Assembly (NCBI RefSeq): GCF_001888805.2 | Contig: NZ_CP019113.1 | Span: forward strand, 496,001 to 560,000 | Direction of reading: 5' to 3' | Length of the DNA stretch: 64,000 bases | Source: Enterobacter sp. SA187 | Lineage (GTDB): Bacteria; Pseudomonadota; Gammaproteobacteria; Enterobacterales; Enterobacteriaceae | Part shown: piece after piece, positions 44,001 through 51,910 of the stretch | How the letters are laid out: the number at the start of each line of letters is the position of its first letter | Position numbering within the stretch: position 1 is the first letter of the stretch | Made by a program: the position numbers and the translations under genes | The notes under the pieces: generated by a model | What the model was told of the DNA's origin: nothing | The model's input: the letters and a program-made list of their open reading frames with translations, nothing else | Databases searched by the model: none

Positions 44001-45641
44001 ATGTCCGCTGCACCCTTGTTATTGCTGGAAGTCAACACGCCGAAAATATGGGACTGGCACTATTTCCAGCACATTGCCGCCATCCTGAAGGCGCACCATT
44101 TCAATGGCCTTATCATTCATCAGCAGTCGCTGATCGCCGATCTTGCCGCGCCCTCGCCCGGCTGCCGCCCCGGCGACATTCGCCATTTGATCCATCGCCG
44201 CGACCATGCGCTTTTGTATCTGCAAAAGGTCAGCCGCTACTGCGATGAGCACCATCTGCAACTCTGGTTACAGGGGGAAGCCACCCCCGACTGCAGCGAA
44301 CAGAAAGCGAAATTCCCGGAGTTCTTTCTCACGGAATCGCGCGGCGATGACGCCAGCTTTACCGACTGGCTGTTCGGCCATGCCATTCCGGAACTGCTCC
44401 GGCTGCTACCGTCGGTACGCGGATTACGGCTCTCCCTTTCCACCCCCGACATGAGCAACGAAGCGTGGAAAGGCGTATTAAACCTGCTGTACCAGTCAGT
44501 GCGCCGTCAGGGTCGCCAGCTGGTGCTGCGCGATTACCGGGACAAAAGCTGGCCGCGGCATATGTTAAAAACCGCGCTGGAGGCGCTGCCCGGCGATGTG
44601 CGCGCCTCGGTCAAAGCCACCGAGCTGGATTACCGTCCCGGCTTTGCCAACAACCCCAACCTGACCACCCTGACGGGCTTCACCAAATGGCTGGAGTTTG
44701 ATATGTGGGGCATCGAATACGGCTGGACGCTGCTGCCCTGCTATTTACTGGAGGAGTTCCACCAGCGTTTGCAGTGGTTCAGCGGTCAGGAGGGCGCGAT
44801 GCCCGAAGCCGTTACCCTGCGCCTTAACTGGGAGTGGATCCCCGATCTGGAGCTGACCGACTCCCTTAATGAAATCAATCTCTACGGCCTTGCCCGGCAG
44901 GTGCGCGAGCCGGACAGCACGCCCGCAGCCCTTCTGCGCGCCTGGCTGCAAACCCATGCGGTAGCGCCCCTGCCGCTGCATCTTGAGACGCTGTTCAGCA
45001 ACCTGCTGAGCGCCAGCTACGAATGGAGCTGCAAAACCCCGACGCTGCTTGGCCGCGTGCTGCAATCTCACAGCCAGCCGCCCGCCACCTTCCAGCAGGC
45101 ATTGCACCTGCTGCATCTGGATACCCGCAGCGCAAACTGGGCGCAGGCGTTTCAGCCGCTGATGCCCGCCGACGATCCCGAACTGGGTCAGCAACAGTTT
45201 CAGCTTATTGAACTGGAACGGCAGCAGACGCTGTTCCTCGCCGGTCATATGCAGACCCTCGCCCAGCAGTTGCAGAGCGATAACCATCTCAGCCCGGCAT
45301 TCACTCGCCGCCTCACCGACACCACCACCCGCGCCCTGTGGTATACCCGCGCTTACAGCGCCGTGACGCGGGCCATCGTGCTGCGGATCTGGATACGCAA
45401 ATATGGCGCGCAGTCCGGTATGGCCCGGCAGTTCACCGACGCGCTACAGGCGTTGCGCAGCATCAGTCGTGAGCTGGACGTCTGGTTTACCGGCGAAGGT
45501 GAGAAGCATCCTTACATCTTCCGGAACCTGCTCAGTCCGGCGCGGCTTAATGACCTGGCCCGCAGTCTTGAACAGGAAGCGCCGGATGACGTCAGCATGG
45601 CGGCGCGCGCGCTGGCTGTAAATCAGCGCGGCAGTGAATGA
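44001..45641 (+). CDS. Unknown 546-residue protein, possibly glycosidase-like TIM barrel
   Basis: No family is recognised with confidence. The first 300 residues alternate hydrophobic strands and helices as in a (beta/alpha)8 barrel (LLLLEVNTPKIWDWHYF, FNGLIIHQQSL, LQLWLQGEATPD, GLRLSLSTPD, RQLVLRDYRDKSW, KWLEFDMWGIEYGW), with many aromatic and acidic residues at strand ends, as in uronate-acting glycosidases. The remainder is helical. No signal peptide, so cytoplasmic. Start at 44001 follows CAGGAAACAGG. It is divergent from ogl with an 87-bp gap, suggesting a shared role with pectin oligomers. Confidence 0.6.
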   Translation: MSAAPLLLLEVNTPKIWDWHYFQHIAAILKAHHFNGLIIHQQSLIADLAAPSPGCRPGDIRHLIHRRDHALLYLQKVSRYCDEHHLQLWLQGEATPDCSEQKAKFPEFFLTESRGDDASFTDWLFGHAIPELLRLLPSVRGLRLSLSTPDMSNEAWKGVLNLLYQSVRRQGRQLVLRDYRDKSWPRHMLKTALEALPGDVRASVKATELDYRPGFANNPNLTTLTGFTKWLEFDMWGIEYGWTLLPCYLLEEFHQRLQWFSGQEGAMPEAVTLRLNWEWIPDLELTDSLNEINLYGLARQVREPDSTPAALLRAWLQTHAVAPLPLHLETLFSNLLSASYEWSCKTPTLLGRVLQSHSQPPATFQQALHLLHLDTRSANWAQAFQPLMPADDPELGQQQFQLIELERQQTLFLAGHMQTLAQQLQSDNHLSPAFTRRLTDTTTRALWYTRAYSAVTRAIVLRIWIRKYGAQSGMARQFTDALQALRSISRELDVWFTGEGEKHPYIFRNLLSPARLNDLARSLEQEAPDDVSMAARALAVNQRGSE

Positions 45642-45708
45642 ATTCGTGAAAACCGACTCCGGCGATTAAAAAGCGAGCAGCCTCACAGAACGGGATCATT
45701 TCAGGTGA

Positions 45709-45747
45709 GGAGGATCACAACAGACGCAACGCGTTTTGTGATCCTCC
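45709..45747. repeat. Perfect 12-bp inverted repeat in the gap before yhaH
   Basis: GGAGGATCACAA (45709-45720) and TTGTGATCCTCC (45736-45747) are perfect complements around a 15-nt loop that itself contains AACGCGTT. No T-tract follows. It lies 68 bp after the unknown gene; the rest of the 237-bp gap is AT-rich and probably holds the yhaH promoter. Confidence 0.75.
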
Positions 45748-45878
45748 CCGGAATGCCAGCGTAAAAATGATCGCTTCGATTAATTCAGACGCATGATATT
45801 TACCGACGAAATATTGATAGCTATTATTAATATGATTGCTGATAAAACAGTGAATTAACCACAGATTGAGGCGCTAAC

Positions 45879-46244
45879 ATGGACTGGTATTTAAAAGTTC
45901 TCAGGAACTACATTGGGTTTCGCGGGCGTGCGCGCCGCAAAGAGTACTGGATGTTTATTCTGGTCAACATCGTGCTGACCGCGGTGCTGGGGATTGTGGA
46001 TAATATCCTGGGGTTTCAGCGGGGCAGCGGCGAAGGCGTGCTGACCACAATTTATGGTGTGCTGATTTTTCTGCCGTGGTGGGCGGTGCAGTTCCGTCGT
46101 CTGCATGATACTGACCGCTCGGCGTGGTGGTTGTTATTGCTGCTGATCCCGGTGATCGGCTGGCTGGTGATCATCGCCTTTAACTGCCAGAGCGGTACGC
46201 CAGGCGAAAACCGTTTTGGACCGGATCCAAAACAGGTCCCCTGA
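45879..46244 (+). CDS. yhaH: DUF805 inner-membrane protein YhaH
   Basis: 121 residues, the E. coli YhaH length, with the DUF805 pattern MDWYLKVLRNYIGFRGRARRKEYWMF, WWAVQFRRLHDTDRSAWWLLL and NCQSGTPGENRFGPDP. About four membrane helices. Function unknown. A hairpin CTCCTCC/GGAGGAG (46254-46271) separates it from convergent yhaJ. Confidence 0.95.
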   Translation: MDWYLKVLRNYIGFRGRARRKEYWMFILVNIVLTAVLGIVDNILGFQRGSGEGVLTTIYGVLIFLPWWAVQFRRLHDTDRSAWWLLLLLIPVIGWLVIIAFNCQSGTPGENRFGPDPKQVP

Positions 46245-46253
46245 TCCTGCTGG

Positions 46254-46271
46254 CTCCTCCGGGCGGAGGAG
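46254..46271. terminator. Hairpin between convergent yhaH and yhaJ
   Basis: CTCCTCC-GGGC-GGAGGAG lies in the 31-bp space between the stops. It has no T-tract on the plus strand, so it is probably a weak bidirectional terminator. Confidence 0.5.
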
Positions 46272-46275
46272 TCGC

Positions 46276-47172
46276 TTATTTATTGATAAACAGCTTCGGG
46301 ATCTCGCGCAGGCACCAGGCTTTCGCTTCTCCCATACTGTCGCGCCGCCAGGCCATGATAATGTCCACTTCGGCGGAATATTCCGGGCTGACCACCCGCA
46401 GACGCCCCTCAGCGATGTCTTTCTCCACCAGCGGATAGGGCATGGTCGCCACGCCCAGCCCCGCCAGCAGCGCCTGGCGCTTATCTTCAATAGAACTTAC
46501 CGTCAGACGCGGCTGTTTATCCAGCAGCTGTACGGTGAGCACCGGGCGTTCCCGCGCCGTATCCGCCACCGCCACGCCGCGATATTTCACGCGCGTCACT
46601 TCCGAGAGCGGTTCAGGTTCATCGTGAATGGGATGATCCGGTGCCGCCACGTACACATTCATGATCTTATACAGCTTGCGCGAGTTAATTTCCGACGAGG
46701 AACGAAAATGCATATCCGGCCCGATGACGATGTCCGCCCGGCCCTGCTCCAGACGCTCCCATGCCCCGGCAAGCACTTCGGTGATCACCGACAGCTGGGT
46801 ATTGGCTTTCGTCGCCAGCTTTTCCACCAGCGGGAAGAACGACGGTGTCGGCACCAGCGCTTCGGTCACCAGCGTCAGATGGGTTTCCCAGCCGCGCGCC
46901 AGCGCTTCCGCATCGGTGGTCAGCTTATCTGCCGCTTCCAGCAACACACGCCCGCGCTCCAGCAGCATACGGCCCACGTTGGTGAATTTTGTACGGTGGC
47001 CGGAGCGGTCGAACAGCACCACATCCAGTTCTTCTTCCAGCTTTTGCATGGTGTAGCTGAGCGCCGAAGGAACACGGCCCAGTTCATCTGCCGCCGCCGC
47101 GAAACTGCCGCGTCGATCGATCGCATCCATTACCCGTAATGCTTCGAGGGTTAACGCTCTTTCTTTAGCCAT
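46276..47172 (-). CDS. yhaJ: LysR-family regulator YhaJ
   Basis: The 298-residue LysR protein has an N-terminal winged HTH (LEALRVMDAIDRRGSFAAAADELGRVPSALSYTMQKLEEELDVVLFDRSG) and a periplasmic-binding-like effector domain. Matches E. coli YhaJ, which activates yqjF and related genes in response to aromatic quinone-like compounds. Divergent from yhaK. Confidence 0.95.
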   Translation of the reverse strand: MAKERALTLEALRVMDAIDRRGSFAAAADELGRVPSALSYTMQKLEEELDVVLFDRSGHRTKFTNVGRMLLERGRVLLEAADKLTTDAEALARGWETHLTLVTEALVPTPSFFPLVEKLATKANTQLSVITEVLAGAWERLEQGRADIVIGPDMHFRSSSEINSRKLYKIMNVYVAAPDHPIHDEPEPLSEVTRVKYRGVAVADTARERPVLTVQLLDKQPRLTVSSIEDKRQALLAGLGVATMPYPLVEKDIAEGRLRVVSPEYSAEVDIIMAWRRDSMGEAKAWCLREIPKLFINK

Positions 47173-47277
47173 GTCGTTTTCATTCAGGAAATTTGAACAT
47201 ACCGGGCAGAATATCTGGCTAACAATGCAGCGTCCATACCTTTACCATTGTTTAAGTGTAAAGAGAGGGCAGACATT

Positions 47278-47979
47278 ATGATCACGACAAGAACAGCCAA
47301 ACAGTGCGGAAAGGCCGACTTCGGATGGTTGCAGGCCCGCTACACCTTCTCCTTTGGCCATTATTTTGACCCGAACCTGCTGGGCTATGCCTCGTTGCGG
47401 GTGCTGAACCAGGAAGTGCTGGCGCCGGGGGCATCATTCCAGCCGCGTACCTATCCAAAAGTGGATATTTTAAATCTCATTCTGGAAGGCGAAGCCGAGT
47501 ACCGCGACAGTGAAGGTCATCATGTCCAGGCGAAGGCAGGCGATGCGCTGCTGATCGCCACGCAGCCGGGCATCAGCTACAGCGAACACAACCTGAGCAA
47601 AGATAAATCCCTGACGCGTATGCAGCTGTGGCTGGACGCCAGCCCCGAGCGGGAAAATTCGCTGGTGCAGAAAATTTCGCTGGCAGATCATGCGCAGCAA
47701 CTGCTGGCCTCGCCTGACGGCAGCCAGGGCAGCCTGCAACTGCGTCAGCAGGCGTGGGTTCATCATATCGAACTGGAAAAAGGCGAAGAGCTGAGTTTCC
47801 ATCTCCACGGCCCGCGCGCCTATTTGCAGTCGATCCATGGCAGCGTGCACGCCGTGACGCACCAGACCGGGCAACAGGCCCTGACCTGCGGCGACGGGGC
47901 CTTTATCCGTGATGAGCCGAATATTACCCTCGTCGCCGATACGCCGCTGCGTGCATTGCTGATTGATTTACCGATGTAG
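47278..47979 (+). CDS. yhaK: Pirin-like bicupin YhaK
   Basis: The 233-residue protein equals the E. coli length: N-terminal cupin (GWLQARYTFSFGHYFDPNLLGYASLRVLNQEVLAPG, typical pirin motif) and a second cupin. The E. coli protein is cytoplasmic, redox-sensitive and linked to nitrosative/oxidative stress. Start 47278 gives the conserved MITTRTA and follows AGAGAGGG; ten upstream codons of open frame are not used. Divergent from yhaJ, probably controlled by it. Confidence 0.94.
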   Translation: MITTRTAKQCGKADFGWLQARYTFSFGHYFDPNLLGYASLRVLNQEVLAPGASFQPRTYPKVDILNLILEGEAEYRDSEGHHVQAKAGDALLIATQPGISYSEHNLSKDKSLTRMQLWLDASPERENSLVQKISLADHAQQLLASPDGSQGSLQLRQQAWVHHIELEKGEELSFHLHGPRAYLQSIHGSVHAVTHQTGQQALTCGDGAFIRDEPNITLVADTPLRALLIDLPM

Positions 47980-47991
47980 GTTGTTTTTACC

Positions 47992-48091
47992 CTGCCCGGC
48001 GGCGCAGGCTTGCCGGGCCTACAGGGGCACAACACCGCCATGCCGGGTAAGCGTCAGTTTGTAGGCCGGGTAAGCGAAGCGCCACCCGGCA
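47992..48091. repeat. REP cluster between yhaK and rnpB
   Basis: Three REP-like units (CTGCCCGGCGGCGCAGGCTT..., TGCCGGGTAAGCGTCAG, GGCCGGGTAAGCGAAGCGCC...) occupy the gap after yhaK. Confidence 0.85.
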
Positions 48092-48116
48092 AAATCAAAA
48101 CGCATACAGCAGAAAG

Positions 48117-48140
48117 CAAAAACCCCGCCGGAGCGGGGTT
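48117..48140 (-). terminator. Terminator of rnpB
   Basis: Minus strand: AACCCCGC-TCCG-GCGGGGTT followed by TTTG, nine bases after the mature RNA end. Confidence 0.85.
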
Positions 48141-48148
48141 CTGTAAGA

Positions 48149-48527
<379 letters not shown>

Positions 48528-48534
48528 GGCGCGA

Positions 48535-48563
48535 AGTATAGAGGGTTTGCGCCGCGATGTCAC
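48535..48563 (-). promoter_or_regulatory. Sigma-70 promoter of rnpB
   Basis: Minus strand: GTGACA (-35, 48558-48563), 17-bp spacer, TATACT (-10, 48535-48540), then 7 bp to the RNA start. The -35 box overlaps the garK stop codon. Confidence 0.8.
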
Positions 48564-49705
48564 CCTTCGCTCAACATCCCGACCTGCAAGGTCGCGGCAA
48601 TATTGCGCGAAGCGCGATAAATATTGTCAGACGCGCCGCGAAACGCCTCTTCCAGCGTGCAGACCGTGGTTAATACGCTGAACACGGCATCAATGCCGTG
48701 ATCGTGCACCACGCCCACATCGGTGGACAGACTCCCGGCGATACCGATCACCGGCTTATGGTATTTATTGGCCACCGAGGCAATGCCCGCCGGTACTTTG
48801 CCATGAATGGTCTGGCTGTCGATGCGGCCTTCGCCGGTCACCACCAGCGTACAATCGTGAATATGTTCTTCGAGGTTCAGCGCGTCGGTCACAATTTCAA
48901 TGCCGCTGCGCAACTCGGCATTGAGAAACGCCATCAGCGCCGCCCCCATACCGCCCGCCGCGCCTGCGCCCGGTACGTTTTTCACATCCACATGCAGGGA
49001 TTTTTTAATGACGTCCGCATAGTGAGCGAGGTTTTTGTCCAGCTCAATAATGCACGCCTCGCTCGCTCCTTTTTGCGGGCCGAAGATACGCGACGCGCCC
49101 TGGTCGCCGAGCAGCGGGTTAGTGACGTCACAGGCCACACGGAGGGTGCACCGGGCAAGGCGTGGATCCAGCCCCGTAATATCGATCGAATTCAGGCTCA
49201 TCAGGCTGCCGCCGCCGTTGCCGATCTCCGTACCATTGGCATCGCACAGCTTCGCGCCCAGCGCCTGTACCATGCCTGCGCCGCCGTCGTTGGTGGCGCT
49301 GCCGCCGATACCGATAATGATATGGTGCGCGCCCTGTTCCAGCGCGTGCAGAATAAGCTCGCCGGTACCGCGCGAGGTGGTGATCAGCGGATTGCGTAAC
49401 GCGGACGGCACCAGCGCCAGGCCGCTGGCCGCCGCCATTTCGATAAAGGCGGTCTGCCCGTCGCCGGAGATGCCCCAGCGTGCGTCAACCACCTCCCCCA
49501 GCGGGCCGGTGACCGGGGCGACGAACGCCGTGCCCCCGGTGGCGGCAATCATGGCTTCTACCGTGCCTTCGCCGCCGTCAGCGACCGGGACACAGACATA
49601 CTCGGCCGCGGGAAAAATTTCCCGAAAGCCTTTTTCTATTGCCTGCGCCACTTCTGAAGCGGACAGGCTTTCTTTATATGAATCAGGAGCGATGACGATT
49701 TTCAT
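48560..49705 (-). CDS. garK: Glycerate 2-kinase
   Basis: The 381-residue glycerate kinase type 1 (MKIVIAPDSYKESLSASEVAQAIEKGF; VADGGEGTVEAM; GIGGSATNDGGAGM; VVTGEGRIDSQTIHGKVP) phosphorylates D-glycerate to 2-phosphoglycerate, the last step of galactarate/glucarate breakdown. Third gene after garL and garR; a REP unit separates it from garR. Its 3' end carries the rnpB promoter, as expected from the E. coli arrangement. Confidence 0.96.
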   Translation of the reverse strand: MKIVIAPDSYKESLSASEVAQAIEKGFREIFPAAEYVCVPVADGGEGTVEAMIAATGGTAFVAPVTGPLGEVVDARWGISGDGQTAFIEMAAASGLALVPSALRNPLITTSRGTGELILHALEQGAHHIIIGIGGSATNDGGAGMVQALGAKLCDANGTEIGNGGGSLMSLNSIDITGLDPRLARCTLRVACDVTNPLLGDQGASRIFGPQKGASEACIIELDKNLAHYADVIKKSLHVDVKNVPGAGAAGGMGAALMAFLNAELRSGIEIVTDALNLEEHIHDCTLVVTGEGRIDSQTIHGKVPAGIASVANKYHKPVIGIAGSLSTDVGVVHDHGIDAVFSVLTTVCTLEEAFRGASDNIYRASRNIAATLQVGMLSEG

Positions 49706-49760
49706 ATCTGTAGCCTGTTACCGCATGTCGCAGGAGGGATTAGCTTTTCGGCTTACTTAT

Positions 49761-49790
49761 CAGGCCCGGCAGCGTGACGCCACCGGGCGC
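49761..49790. repeat. REP unit between garR and garK
   Basis: AGGCCCGGCAGCGTGACGCC followed by ACCGGGCGCG is a single REP palindrome inside the gar operon, directly after the garR stop. Confidence 0.75.
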
Positions 49791-49795
49791 GGGGA

Positions 49796-50686
49796 TCAGC
49801 GGGAGACTTCCACTTTCGCCAGTTTTTCGTAATAGCAGGCAAGCGCACTGTGATCGTCGTTGCCATGACCATCGGCACGCAGGGCCTGCATCATTTCCAT
49901 GACCGCCGCGGTGAGCGGCAACTGCGCGCCCACGCCGTGAGAGGTATCCAGCGCGTTAGACAGGTCTTTGATGTGCAGATCAATACGGAAGCCCGGCTTA
50001 AAGTTGCGATCCATCACCATCGGCGCTTTCGCCTCCAGTACGGTGCTGCCCGCCAGACCGCCGCGGATCGCCTGGAAGACCAGATCCGGGTTAACGCCCG
50101 CTTTGGTCGCCAGCGTCAGGGCTTCCGACATGGCCGCGATGTTCAGCGCCACTATCACCTGGTTGGCCAGTTTGGTAACGTTGCCTGCGCCAATATCGCC
50201 GGTATGCACCACGGATCCCGCCATGGTTTTCATCAGGTCGTAATACTTATCAAAAATAGCTTTATCGCCGCCCACCATCACCGACAGCGTACCGTCGATA
50301 GCTTTCGGCTCGCCGCCGCTGACCGGCGCATCGAGCATATCAATACCTTTGGCTTTCAGGGCTTCGCTGATTTCGCGGCTCGCCAGCGGTGCGATAGAAC
50401 TCATGTCGATCAGCACGGTGCCCGGTTTCGCGCCTTCGATAATGCCGCCGTCCCCCAGCGCCACTTCTTTTACGTGCGGGGAGTTCGGCAGCATGGTGAT
50501 GATCACCTCACACTGTTCGGCCACTTCTTTTGCCGTTGCGGCGGTTTCGGCACCGGCGGCAACCATTTCCGACACGGCATCATGATTGCGATCTACCACC
50601 ACCACTGAGTAACCGGCTTTCATGAGGTTCTTGCTCATCGGTTTACCCATGATACCCAGGCCAATGAAACCCACTTTCATCGTCAT
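49796..50686 (-). CDS. garR: Tartronate semialdehyde reductase
   Basis: The 296-residue beta-hydroxyacid dehydrogenase has the N-terminal dinucleotide motif VGFIGLGIMGKPMSKNL, the substrate motif DAPVSGGEPKA and the catalytic-lysine segment GNVTKLANQ. It reduces 2-hydroxy-3-oxopropionate to D-glycerate. Start at 50686 (MTMKVGF) has the better spacing from AGAGAG; 50680 is the alternative. It lies 25 bp after garL. Confidence 0.96.
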   Translation of the reverse strand: MTMKVGFIGLGIMGKPMSKNLMKAGYSVVVVDRNHDAVSEMVAAGAETAATAKEVAEQCEVIITMLPNSPHVKEVALGDGGIIEGAKPGTVLIDMSSIAPLASREISEALKAKGIDMLDAPVSGGEPKAIDGTLSVMVGGDKAIFDKYYDLMKTMAGSVVHTGDIGAGNVTKLANQVIVALNIAAMSEALTLATKAGVNPDLVFQAIRGGLAGSTVLEAKAPMVMDRNFKPGFRIDLHIKDLSNALDTSHGVGAQLPLTAAVMEMMQALRADGHGNDDHSALACYYEKLAKVEVSR

Positions 50687-50711
50687 AATTATGTCTCTCT
50701 TGTCGTCGTGG

Positions 50712-51482
50712 TTATTTTTTAAAGGCGTCGGCTAATTTTTGCGTGGCGGCGCGGAATACGCCTAAATCGCTGCCGACGGCAACTACGGTCGCGCCCCATT
50801 CCAGATAACGACGGGCATCAACCTCTACCGGGGCCAGAATGCCTGCCGGTTTGCCGTGCGCTTTGGCGCGGGCAAAAATGTGTTGAATGACACGCTGCAC
50901 GTCCGGGTGCGCGGCGTTGCCGAGATAGCCCAGACTTGCCGCCAGGTCGCTTGGTCCAACGAATACCGCGTCCACGCCGTCAGTGGTGAGAATGCCGTCA
51001 AGGTTATCCACGCCGGCCTGGCTTTCGATCTGCACCATGATTGAGATGTTTTTGTTCGACTGCGCGAAGTAATCCGGTACGGTGCCGAACATATTGGCGC
51101 GATGGGATACCGATACGCCGCGAATGCCTTCCGGCGGATAACGGGTGGCGGCTACCGCCAGCGCGGCTTCGGCTTCGGTTTCCACGAACGGGATCAGGAA
51201 GTTATAAAATCCGATGTCCAGCAGGCGCTTGATCACCACCGGATCGTTGGTCGGTACGCGAACCACAGAGGCGCTGCTGCTGCTTTTGAGCGCCATCAGC
51301 TGCGGCACGAAAGAAAGTACGTCGTTAGGGGCGTGTTCACCGTCCAGCAGGATCCAGTCAAAACCGGCAAGGCCCAGCACTTCTGTGGTAAACGGGTTTG
51401 CCAGCGCCGACCAGCAGCCAATCTGCACCTGATTCGCCGCCAGCGCAGCTTTAAATGTGTTCGGGAAAACAGTGTTATTCAT
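50712..51482 (-). CDS. garL: 5-keto-4-deoxy-D-glucarate aldolase
   Basis: The 256-residue HpcH/HpaI class II aldolase (IGCWSALANPFTTEVLGLAGFDWILLDGEHAPND; MVQIESQAGVDN; AVFVGPSDLAASLGYLG) cleaves 5-keto-4-deoxyglucarate to pyruvate and tartronate semialdehyde. First gene of garLRK here: in E. coli the transporter gene garP precedes garL, but here no ORF lies between garL and garD. Confidence 0.96.
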   Translation of the reverse strand: MNNTVFPNTFKAALAANQVQIGCWSALANPFTTEVLGLAGFDWILLDGEHAPNDVLSFVPQLMALKSSSSASVVRVPTNDPVVIKRLLDIGFYNFLIPFVETEAEAALAVAATRYPPEGIRGVSVSHRANMFGTVPDYFAQSNKNISIMVQIESQAGVDNLDGILTTDGVDAVFVGPSDLAASLGYLGNAAHPDVQRVIQHIFARAKAHGKPAGILAPVEVDARRYLEWGATVVAVGSDLGVFRAATQKLADAFKK

Positions 51483-51656
51483 TGTATATACCTTGAATTA
51501 ACCGATACTTAAATTATGCGTTTCTGTCGCCAGCAAAATCCCGCTCTTAATTATTTTCTGATTAAATGCAATTCCTGATGGCATTATTTAAAACACCAGA
51601 ATACAAAGAAAACGAGAATAAGTATAAATAACGTACGCCGGTTGCGCATTGTTGCA

Positions 51657-51790
51657 ATGCTCAATTTACTCATCATAAAGAACAAAGTTATTGAGCATCT
51701 GCACAAGGTGCTGGGCGCTGATGCACATATTTTATCTTGTCTGCGCGGTGGGGCTTGCGAGGGTAACGATGAGTGATGGCGATCACATTA
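51657..51790. promoter_or_regulatory. garL-garD regulatory region
   Basis: The 428-bp divergent gap has no ORF. It contains a 9-bp inverted repeat ATGCTCAAT/ATTGAGCAT (51657-51665, 51690-51698) and a CRP-like site AGTGA-TGGCGA-TCACA (51772-51787; 9 of 10 consensus positions). The gar operons of E. coli are CdaR-activated; the repeat is a candidate CdaR or other activator site. Confidence 0.5.
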
Positions 51791-51910
51791 TTCAACTGTG
51801 ACACCTGCCATGCTTTATTCCGTTACCGCTCCCTTTAAATATTAATAACCAGAAAGCGACGCTTAAATTACTCATTTTTGCCCCATAAATTGACTGGAGA
51901 ATACTGGACA

